From: Volvox africanus
Lineage: Eukaryota > Chlorophyta > Chlorophyceae > Chlamydomonadales > Volvocaceae
Assembly (NCBI GenBank): GCA_030268105.1
Contig: BSDZ01000019.1
Span: forward strand, 164,001 to 228,000
Reading direction: 5' to 3'
DNA: 64,000 bases
This document shows, piece after piece, positions 49,501 to 60,500 of the stretch; within the stretch, counting starts at the first letter, position 1, and each line of letters opens with the position of its first letter. Under the pieces are notes generated by a model. That model had not been told where the DNA came from, made no database searches, and worked only from the letters and a program-made list of their open reading frames with translations. The position numbers and the translations under genes are program-made.

Positions 49501-51566
49501 GGCGGCGGCCCGTAATGAACTCAGCGCGCTGCAGGTGAGAGGGGTTCATGAGGACAAGCTAGGGTTTCTTCTCCTGTGTGTGTATGCGCGCGTGTATGAC
49601 GAGGAAGTGTGTCTTTGAACCGCCTATGAGCTTTTCTTGATTGCTGTGAGCCACGAGCTGAAATTTGTGAGCTCTGAAAATGACCCATGGGTCCCCTTCC
49701 CTTCTCCCCTATCCCTTCCCAAGCTAAAGGGATAAGGGATTCATGACGGGTTCGGTGTCTGTTTGGAAACCCCTCCTATTCGGGATGGCTGTCTGCTCCC
49801 CCAACTGCCTCTTTTGCCAACGCTCTTACGCACATCTCTGCTTCGCAGTCAGAGCACAGGCGGCTGGTGGAGCTCGTGGCTCGGCTGGACCAGGATAAGG
49901 CGCAGCTAGCAGCGGAGGTGCGGTCAGCCAGAGGCGTTGGTGTGTTAGCACAGGCATCCAAATCGGAGCCAAAACTCCGCTAGGCCTAAGCCACCTGAAC
50001 TGCATAGACTAAAATGCGCTCAGCAGCAACCAATCAAAGCAAACTTACGCAAACCAAGCAAAAGCAACATTGAGCAGACGTAAGCCCACCAAATCTAAGC
50101 TTTCCCCACATGGCCCGCATGAACCAACGTGGTTCCAAAACCACCTTTACATTTGAATGGCTCGCGACCCTTGCGGCTCCTGCAGGTGTCGGCAGCTCGG
50201 CAGCACGTGACGACAGCGAGTCGTCGCCTGGCAGTGGTGGAGCAGGAGGCGGCGGCCGGGGTTTCTCGAGCGCAGGGTCAACTCAAGGTGGGAGTCCATA
50301 GACCAGGTTGGGTAACAGGTTGAGCTGAGTGTGTAAGAACCCTTTCCTTTCCCACCATAAAACCCCCACTCCCTCTCTTCACCTCGCGAACCATGTGTTT
50401 CACATACTGACCGGGTCTGTTGACTTCCTACCCCTCAGATCTGCAACCCTCTTGCCGACCCCGATTTTAATGTCGGGCACGTTGGCTCAGCTCTCTCTCA
50501 TTTGCGCCGCCATCAAGACATTCGATCCAGAACTGGTTGGCCTCCCGCAATAAAAGAGCTGTCCGTCGGTGCGGCGCTGTAACCCCCCCCCATCTTTTGT
50601 GACTCCGCAATCCCCGCTACCTCAAAAACAGGCTGTTATTTGCTTAAGGGTTTACAGCATTGCATGTCAGGCCCCCGCCAAGCCTGGAATCCAGTGAATT
50701 ATCCGGCCCTAAACCTTTTAGTCCGTAAGGGCGTGGTTTCACATGCCATCCTCGTCAGTCAATTTCCCTCGGGGGCCAATCAGAGTGTATAGGTACATGG
50801 GTGTCAAGGGTATGTGGGCCCTTCCTTGCCTTCACAGGATGAGCAGGTCCGTCGGCGGCAAGCTGAGAGAGACTTTCTGGAGCTGCTGGCCAGTATTGAA
50901 GGCGCAGCAGGGGAGGGGGCCGCCGCGGCCGCAGCAGCGCAGCATGGGGAGAGCGCGGCAGCGGTAGCCATGCGGCGACTGCAGGAGCTGCAGGTGGGGG
51001 CGGAATGGAGTGGTTTGGGAAGGGGAAGATTATGGCAGGAATAGAAAGAGTTACGTATTTACTGGATTGCACTACAGATTAGGGGTTATTAGTGTGGTCC
51101 ATCTATTCTTGAGTCGGCGTCCCTGACTCGACTGGTTTTGAGGTTCCTTCCCGCCCACGTCGTGTAGGCCCAGGTGGATGCTCTAGAGGGCGAGAAGGCC
51201 AATCTGGAAGAGGCCACGAGCCGGGCCCGGGTCACCCTGGCCACCATGAGTGCCCAGATGGCGGGCATCCAAGCTGAATATGACAGCACCAATGCAGCAT
51301 TGTCCAGCATCACCGCGTTGGCAGCGGCCGTGGCAGCCAATGCCACAATCGGAGGCGCCCCAGGAGCCCCGGCAGCACTATCCCGCGGAGACGCACCCCC
51401 CCAGTTGCGGGGCTTGTCCAGTGCGGGCGCACGCGGAGGGACCATGGGCGGGTCGGGAGCCTCAGGAGGTGGGGGGGGAAACTTCGGTGCTGTGGGAAGC
51501 ATCGGTGGTGGTGGCGTGGGGACTGCTGGTGGGTCCGGGGCCACTGCTATGGGGCAGCGGAGGTGA
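37523..51566 (+). CDS. BLD10: Basal-body cartwheel protein BLD10/CEP135
   Basis: Thirty-one exons join in perfect phase from ATG 37523 to TGA 51566, giving 1,627 residues. Exons 1-8: 37523-37714, 37789-38050, 38448-38520, 38919-38997, 39597-39725, 40264-40385, 40658-40796, 41032-41136. Later ones include 43184-43591, 44076-44405 and 51168-51566. The N-terminus (LVVLRRKLDALSYSEPLD, LVQKLVEDLVHTTDSYR, LEAVRQESVRLQSENSQLHV) aligns by eye with the conserved CEP135 start: a two-stranded coil with LVEKL..DLVHTT. The remainder is almost continuous heptad coiled coil rich in Ala, Glu, Gln and Arg, ending in a Gly/Ala-rich tail (GGSGASGGGGGNFG). CEP135/Bld10 links cartwheel spokes to centriolar microtubule triplets and is needed for basal-body assembly. 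The exon 8 donor is GC rather than GT (41137-41138). Strong phase agreement makes the model credible; small exons could be missed. Confidence 0.93.
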
Positions 51567-54500
51567 AGTGTCTGCGAATCACGGGCCTGAGTTACGCGCT
51601 ACAAGCAGTTCCACGTAATGCAATATTTGTTTAGGATTGGGGTAGTGTTAAAAGTGACAAGAAAGGGTGTGTGCGTAGCAGTACCCCACCTGTATGATGA
51701 GTGGGTGCTGTTCAACCACTTCTTCATTGGTCGTGCAACTACCGCCGCCACGGCGTGGAGAGCACTGCCTTCACTGGCCTTCCTCCGTACAACCGTAAGC
51801 ATTGGCAAGCGGTAGGTGCATTCGGTATTGGCTGGGGCTCGGGTTGGAGGGTACTACTCAAAACCCCGACTCAAGTGTGCATCATGGTTGCAAGGTGGTG
51901 GAAGGCCGTGACTCATGAATGGACCCTGGACTCATCGTAACCAAACGATACTTTAAATGCATTCAGACTTCTTTTAGCATCTGCTTTAACACTGTCTATT
52001 AGAAAGACTCATCTGAGTGATTTTGACCCCGGGGTTACGGTTATTATCTCCCCTTGGATTGCCTCACCATCCTGACATGGATGTCCTGCTTAGTCCATTG
52101 ATTGGGGGATGAGATTGCTGTGGGCAAAAGTAAAGTGAAATTCGCCTGCATGCATGCTAGCCGCGTGGTGTGCGGCTGAAATTCCTGGCGTTCGCTGCCA
52201 TTTCACGTCTGCTACCTGCGTGCAGCCATTGTGTGTCTAATCTCATAACCTGAAATAAGTTAGGCAGTGGTAGGCGTTCCGATCCCATGACGCTGTCAGC
52301 GCCCGAGCTTGCATCCGACATAAAAGGCACTGACTCGGCTGCATACAACGGTCCACCAACCTTATTGTTCATTGTCGATTAAACACAACACAACCCAAAT
52401 CTTCGCCGTGTTCATATCCTACCCCGGCATGCCACGCACTGCCAGGCGAAGCATCCTCCTGTTGTGGGCTCATTTATTACCGAGGCCCTCTTGAAGGCTC
52501 ACGGGGTGAGCAGCTGCAATACGTGTCTGCTGCCGCGTATCAGAAGGCCCAGCAAGTTGCGCTGTATAGGTGCATGTTTTTCGCAAGTCGATATGTTCCT
52601 CCAAGTTCAGCAGACGTGCATGAATCATCACCTCGCCTTCACACTAGTGCCTCACCTCGATCGACAGCCCTTAGTGAACAGCGCCTACGTCCCATCTAGC
52701 TATGCACAGAGGCACGATACCGTGTACCCAACGTGTCAGGTACGTGTGCCAGAACCTGTCATTCCTCCCTCGCCTCATCGCTTCTCTTGGCACCCTCTGC
52801 CCCGGCCCCCTTGGTCCCCCCTCCAGTTTAATAGGCAGTACGTTCGTGAAGCGTATACTGTACCTACCACACACTATACCTTCTGCAGCCGTACAACAGC
52901 AGATACAGGGTTTGTCCGCGTGTGTATCAAACGCTCCCTCCTTTCCCTTACGGGCTCTGCTGCATGCATGGCCTCGTAGCAATTCATGCAAGGAAAATCA
53001 CACGAAGCTCCATGCGGTGTGAACGCGCCCTTAAGCCGATACACCAAACCATAGACGCGCGCAAGTGTATATTAGCTAGGTCCATCTCGGACACGTACAT
53101 CCCAACGGCAATGCAAAACAAACATAATACTCAATTCTGCCATAAGAATCTGCTGGGACACGTATGCCCATATGCACATGATCCAAACGGACAAGCCAGC
53201 ACACGATGAAGCAGCATCGACAACGGCGGCCAGGCTGTCAGTTCCTGCATAATTATAATTGCCGCAAGCCGCAACACGATTCATACACACGACGTCCCCA
53301 GGTAAGGTGGTTGCGTTCAGGCACTTAGCTTCAGTCAAAACCAGACGGCGGCAGCCCGGTCTTAACAGGGGAGCAGTTCCCCGGTAAAGACACACGGCCA
53401 AGCAAAGGGTGGTGTCATCCAACGGCTCCAACAACATAAGAAAAGAGATTTTTCGTGCATCCGAAGGCACGTCAAAATTAGCGTTCACCTCCGGCTGCTG
53501 CAAGAATTCACTGGCGGGCCTTCCCCTCCATCAATTGAGACAAATTCGCCTAAGTGGCACGGCAAGGCTGATGCTCCCGTTGCAACCAGGATAACACAAA
53601 AACGTTTTGATGTGGAGCTAGCCTGTCCCGGGCACCTGAAGGCGGACAGGTCAAAACGTGCTAACAATTAAAAGCCCTCCCACACGCACACATTAGAACA
53701 TCCTTCCATGCATGGTGCATAGAGGTTTGAAGACGGGTTATCAGGAATACCATTTCATGGCCGATGGCAGGCCTGGGTGTTCATTTGTCTTCGATAATAG
53801 AAGGTAGCAAGTTCAGACAAGGCGGCAACCATATCGTACATGATGGTCCGGGCCAAAAGATGTGGAGCGCCTTGACGTTCCTGATGTTCTCTAGGCATTA
53901 TCTGCAAGGCCATAATGATCTCCATGCTGGGGCTATGCGTCACCCCCAGTCGTTATGTATGGTCTCAGTGCACATGCATGCATAACTGCTAGATACAACA
54001 ACTGGGTGCAACATACTGGGTTTAACACCTCCTATTTCTTTTCCTAGCCGCTAGCTTCATGAGCTTCCTCTACGCCCTTTAGTCGGGCCTTGGCGGCTAC
54101 CGGCAGGAAGTCGGAGGGAAAAGATACATACAGGAAAAGGCCCTTCGATCCTTCCTTTTGAAAACGAAGGGTCTATAAGCAGTGCCTGGGAATGCCAGGC
54201 CTGCGGACGAGCAGGCAACGGGAATGCCGCGCCTTCCGTCAAAAGTACATATGTGCTTTGTGGCTTTTTCCCCCTCTACGCAACGCCACCGGCTGCGACC
54301 TTTTACCAGTTAAGGGGCACAGAAATCTTTCCTGCTCTTTTCTTGTCTCATTATCCCTTTACCTGCACCGGCAGCAGCTGCGGCATCAATACCATCCTGC
54401 CATGCATCCCAACTCTGCATGCCCCCTTCAATCCTCGATCCGGGCCTGGCCTGTCCGCCCTCGCCGCCGCCGCCTCCCGTACCTTCCCCTGTATATGATC

Positions 54501-54567
54501 AGCCCAACCCAATCCCCACCCATCCGCTCAAGTCAGTATTAAAGTTCACCAGGCCGATATCTAAACC
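51567..54567. other. Intergenic with a few exon-like minus-strand segments
   Basis: Between the convergent ends of BLD10 and the U-box/WD40 gene. Three minus-strand segments look coding. 54488-54363 (42 codons) and 54200-54132 (23 codons, AWHSQALLIDPSFSKGRIEG) have AG acceptors, GT donors and phase 0. The frame at 53503-53072 includes ISFLMLLEPLDDTTLCLAVC. They could be one small gene or an alternative 3' extension of the U-box gene. No domain is recognised. The region 51.6-53.0 kb shows nothing I can name. Confidence 0.4.
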
Positions 54568-57500
54568 TCAAGCCCCAAACGTCCAGCGAAACAGTCCGCA
54601 GTCACCTCCAACCAGCAGCTCCCGCCCGCCCGGAAGCAGGGCCATACAGCTGCAGCTATAGCCGCTGCAGCATAGCCGCTGCTTATTCTGTTTCATCACA
54701 GCCTTGTCTGCAGAGCCTGCGGCAGCACTCCCGCTGCCGACCACAGCGAGAGGACCACCAGCAACGCCTCCCCTGGCGGGCAGCGGCTGTTGGTGCTGAT
54801 GATCATTCAGGTGGTGGTGGTGTCGATGGTAGGGGCAGCAATAGCTTCGGTCACAGGGATGCAGTTCCAAAGGCAACCTCCGGGCCCGCCCCGTTGTCAT
54901 GTCCACAAACAGCAGCTGTTGTCGCTGTTGGTGCTTCCGTACGTTTGATTGCTGTTGATCCCGTCGTGCCTTCTGGAGCTTTGGCAGTATCTGCTGGCAC
55001 GACTGCTGCTGGCAGTTGCAGTTACAATTGTCGTTACAATAGCTGCCGGGCTCCCCCGGGCTCATGTCTGCTAGCGACCTGTCCAGGAGGAGCGCGGAGG
55101 TCCCGTCCGCAGCCACCACCAGGTTGGTCAGTCTGCACAGCGGTGAGGAGAGGGAGGGCCAGCACACGGTGGGGAAGGCGGGTGCAGCAATCAGATCCAT
55201 CCGTTCAGGAAATCGGAGCTATCGTGAACCCTAATATGACTAGATGAGGTAATCGCAAAGCATGGTGGCGAGGATATGCGGAAGAAAACTTCCAAGTTTC
55301 CAATTGTGCTTTGCCAATTTTGCTTCCCTATAGCGAACACATCTTCCGATGGTTGAATTCTGTTGGCTTGTAGCCATTGTGGCATGTAACGAGCAACATC
55401 TACTATTTGAGCGCCGGGGCAGAACATATCCCAAACTCCTAAACATACGTGAACACGTAACCGCATATTCCTCACCCTCACCCCCATCCCCACCCTCACC
55501 GGCTACTAGCCCGGTGCTGCCCTACCTGGCCCTCCAGTTGGCGCTTTGCGGAGGAACACGCAAACCACTGAGCACCACCTCGCTGTGGCACCCGCCACCG
55601 CCGCCGCCGCCGCCCCTGCCGCCGGTTCCATCGTTACCCTCTCCTCCTCCGCCGCTGCTACAAAGGCCAGTTGTATGAGGGGTATTGCAATGGCGACGCT
55701 GCCGCCGGTGACGACTGCGTGAGCGGCCATTGCTGCCCTTGCTCCCGCCGCCGCCGCAGGCGACATCACTCGGGGCCTCAACGCCATGCAGTTGGCGCTG
55801 ATGGCGGAAAGAGACTCCCCCAACGACATTGCGACTGGACTCCAGACACTGCTCTCGTGTGCTAACTGGAAACGCTAGCGGGTGCTGCTGCTGCTGCTGC
55901 TGTAAACCAGCTACAGCATCTTTTGCGTGTAGGACTCCGAACGTTTCCGTCTTCAGCTTTTCAAGCACATCCTCCGAGCCTTGTTCGCCATCTCGTCGGG
56001 AGCCATCGTCGATAGCCGTAGGGCCTGTGTCATCCTTGCCTTCGTCGTGGACGCCCTCATCGCTATGAGGCTCCTTATCGCAATTGTCGTCGTCCTCACC
56101 TACGTCCCGATCCAGGACACACACTTCGCAGACCCATGGGTCGTCATCCTCATCGTCGTCGGTGACTTGTGAATCCAACGCCGCGTAGACGCGCGTTCCA
56201 GGGACGTCCGTCCGAGTGCGAACAGCGCCGACACCGCCTCGTCCGTGGGTTAGACCCGCTGCTGCCGCATTGCCCGCGGCACCCGAAAACTCTCCTTCCA
56301 TATTAGCAACTCTCTCTTCTGCCCCCTCCTCCTCCTCCTCCTCCTCCTCCGCCGCCGCCGCCGCCGCCGCCGCCTCGTGCGTCAACGGGAAGCAATGAAG
56401 CGAGTACCTGGCCTCTGCCGCTCCCATTGAATCCTCTTCCCCCTCCTCTGCTTTTGCCCTGCTTGCGCGCTGCTGACTATCACAGCTACCGTCGCCGGAG
56501 ACACCGCCTCCAGCGCCCCAATCGAACTCTTTTTCGAAAGCACCAGCTCGTCGTTGCTGCGGATGGTCCCGGGATGGGGCGCTGCCACGATAACGGCGAT
56601 GACTCCGCGTCGGGCCCAACCCCAGCACTAGCACGAGAAGCCGCCGCTCGTCCCCGCTAAACGCCATCTGAGTCGCCCAGCCAGGAAAGGGTTGGTTCAT
56701 ATCCGCCAGCATGGGCAGGGGCGACGGCGGTAACAGCCGCACGCAAACAGTACGGCAAGGGCAGTCCGCGTGGAGGGCTAGGTGCACGGCGCCGTCAGAG
56801 AGCGCCAGCGCTAAGTGGGCACCGCTGGGAGATGCCGCGAGGCAGCAAACCGTTGGGTAGTTTTGCGATAACGCTGTGATCGACATGGCGTGCGTACCGG
56901 CCCAACAGGGTAGCGGTGCGGATGAGGGAACGGGTGGAAATTCTGAAGGGGCAGAGGAAACGCGGAATGAAAGCGTAGAAGCTGTGTTTCGGAGCGGGCT
57001 TGTGGCGAGACTGGACAGAGTACCGTACGAAGCCATGGCTGGTGCAGAGGCGGTGCAAACTGTGGCGGTGGCGATAGCGGCAGATGAAGGAAGCGGAAGC
57101 GACAACGCAGTGGATGAAGTGAATGGCAAGCTGGCTGTGGCGGCGCCGATGCACAACGGTGCAGTGGCCGCGACCGAGACAGCTGCCTCCTCCTCCTCCT
57201 CCTCCATTGCATGGGGGCGCCAGGCCGTCGGACCCAAATCTAAAGCTGACGGCAAACCGCCGCTGCCGCTGGCGCTGCCGCTGGCGCTGAACCTAACGGC
57301 GCCACCGTTCCACCTGGTGATATCCCCCGATATGCGGTTGCGGTACGACGTAAAAGGCATGACATTAGGTCTGCTGCCCAAGGTGTCATCCACGGGGCGG
57401 CCGCCAGTGCCGCCGCCGGCACCGCTGCTGCCGCAACTCCTTCCAAACCAGGAGCTGCTACTGACGACGCCGTCACTCGGCGCGTTGCAGTAATTGTAGC

Positions 57501-60500
57501 CGTAGTCCTCCGGCGTAAGGAACAAGAATGCCGCCGTTACTACAGACGGGACGCCTGAAGGTCACGCGGGGACGGGGACGGGGACGGGGGCAGGGGCGGG
57601 GACAGGGGGTGCGAGAGATAACTGACCCGTACGAGTTGTGAGGGCTCCTATTGGCGTGTCCTTTCCTACATTGTTAATGTAAATCCCCAGGTATGCATCC
57701 CAAGGTTACCTATGCGGGGTCTCCATTTGCCTGCTTTATCAGACGCTCTCTTCCCTCCTGGCCTTTCGCCTCTTCACAACTCGTAGCCCCTCTGACTCTA
57801 GCCTCAATAGTCAACATCCAGACCCAAATCAAGATCGGGGTGGGGATCCGGATCCGGTCAGGCACTCACGTTCGGGTTGTTCGAAGTGCCGCAGCTTCCA
57901 GCCCTCCACCACACCACGACACGCCGCGAACAGGGTCGCACCCGTGCCGTCGTAGGCCAATGCTGTGACGCTGCAGTCTGCGTCGTTGCTGCCATCACCA
58001 CCACCGCCGCCGCCGCCGCCTATCGCGGCCTGCAGAAGATGATGAAACAGGACATAGGGTTCGTGACCCTTTGTTGCTTCGAACTACCCGAAGGGTTATA
58101 AGGGTTTTTACAGAACACAAACAAAACGAAACGAGGAAAAGTATAGCTGGGAGCAGCTGACCTTTCCATATCAGTCATATTAATTTGATTTACCTGTTTT
58201 AGCACTGCGAGACCTCATCTGATCCCGCTTGCTGAATCAATAGCCGTTGCGTCAAGAAGATGGAGCCACATGTTGGAAAGAAATCCAGAAACACTCGTGG
58301 GTGGTCCCGGTGGAAAAGGGTGGTCCCGGCGGCCCGGCAGCAGCAGCTACGCTTACCTCCCGCTGCGTAGGACGTACCTCCCGAAGCGGCGACCCCGCTG
58401 CTGGAGTGGCAGCTGTTACCCCCTCCTCTCCCTGAAGTGACCAACGGAGCCCTCATTGGAACCTTCTTCAAAGCCCTGTTCACTTCATCCCCTATATGGC
58501 AGCTTGCCACGCCCACAGAAGGCTGCCCTAAGCCGAGACACCCCCTTCCCCCCCCCCCGGTCAATCCACCTCCGCGGCCTCGCGGTCCACCTCCATCGAA
58601 CCCCGACTGCCCCAACACACCTCCTCGGGCCACCCCAGCCGCCCGCACAGCTGCCACTCCAGCAGCGGGGTCTCGGCTTCGGAGCTCCCACGCAGCGGGA
58701 GGTCAGCGTAGCTGCTGCTGCCGGGCCGCCGGGACCACCCTTCCACTGGCGTATCAATGCCCGCCGCCGCCGCCGCGACCGCGGCTTCTACTGCCGCCGC
58801 CGTCGGTCGCTCCCGCGCCTCCATCTCCCTGACGTCCTGCAGTGCCCGCAAGCTCTCGGACGGAAAACACCGCCACACGAACACCAGACCGGCGCTGGTG
58901 CCGATGGCTAGGGAGCCGCCGCGGGGGCAGGCGGCCACCACGGTCACCCGACCACGAACAGCCGGCACCATCCAACACCGACCGCCACGTCCTGTGGCTG
59001 CGTCCGCCGGCTGGCTCGGACTCGGACTCTGTCCTGAGGCCTCCGCAGGGCCCTGGACCGCCGCCGTTGCGGCGGCGGAAGGAAGCTCTTCGACAAGCAC
59101 GTGGCCGGGACGGTCTCTAGTTACTAAAATGGCGAACGACCCGCGGGTCAGTGGTGAAGTCGCCGGCGGAATGCCGCCAGCGGCCGCAGCACCGCCGTCG
59201 CCACATGGCGCTGTGGTGGACACACTGTCGTCGCCTGCCAGGGGATCTGCGCGAAACTGTGGGAGGCTGTACACCAGTGCCGGCGGCCCGGGTGGGGGCG
59301 GCAGCACTGCGATGGCGGTGATGCGGTGCGGCAGGTGGGAGCCGACGGGGACGCAGCGTAACGGTGCGGCCTGTCGTGTAGTGTAGGGATGTAAGTAGGG
59401 AGGAAGGGTAACAGATCCAGTCATAAAAGACGTGCGCTTTGAGGGGAGCAAAGCAGGACGGCACAACACACTTGGCGACTGCTTTCACGTTCGTTGCCGT
59501 CAGTCTGTCCAAACCACATCACAACAAGTCACATCACATCAAGTCACATCACATCAAGTCACATCACATCAAGTCACATCACATCACATCAAGTCACATC
59601 ACATCACATCAAGTCACATCACATCACATCAAGTCACATCACATCACATCACATCACATCACATCACATCACATCACATCACATCACATCACATCACATC
59701 ACATCACATCACATCACATCACATCACATCACATCACATCACATCACATCACATCACATCACAAGTCACAGTGTCGACATGAAATATTGACACGGCATGA
59801 CCTGCATGATAACACATCTACCCACCTCCAGCCCTCGCCCCATTCCGGTGGCCATCGAGGACGAACAAGTTGGCGCCGCCATCGTCGTCAGCCTCGCCTG
59901 CGGCGCCAGTGTTGTGCAGCGCAGCAATGTCAGCAGGTCCCGGCACGCCGGCGGCGGCACGCCCTGCAGCCAGCGCCAAACTCGCTGCCGCTGCCGTTCC
60001 GCCGCCTGCACCTCATCCCTGGGACTCAACCCGCAGTCCGCCAGCTGGTCCGCCGTCAGCCACTGCAGCGGCAACGGCAGCTCCAGGGGAAGCTCCGATG
60101 GCTCCGGTGGCGGCTGCTGCTCCAGGTGCAGCGACGGCGGTACACCGTCATCTCCGCCACTTTCACTATCGTTCCTCTGATACCCATGCTTTCGCCACAC
60201 CACCTCGTGCTCACGCTCTTTCCCGCGATTATGCAAATCCAGATCCAAGTTACGGTCTAACGCGAACCCTACGGTCTCTGCCAATAGAACAGCGGGACGG
60301 CGCCAGTCCGCTGCCACTGGCCGCCACCAGCGGCCGCTGATGCTGGCCTCGCCGCCACCGCCGGCAGTTTCTCCGACGTCCCCTGAATCCTCGCGGCGTC
60401 CAGAGAGAGCCCTGGCGACTCGTGCCCTGCTGCCGACTTTGGGCTGGTTTAGGCTGGCGCAAGAGACCGCCTGGCGCATGGCCAGATACGAGGATTCCGC

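Noticed and set aside
58757..59386. Plus-strand 209-residue frame opposite WD40 exon 2
   Set aside because: The minus frame carries WD40-like sequence and matching splice phases; the plus frame is its antisense.
59439..60260. Long plus-strand open frame with Thr/Ser/His repeats
   Set aside because: It is the (CATCA)n array read as protein and then the antisense of the U-box exon; there is no independent coding evidence.
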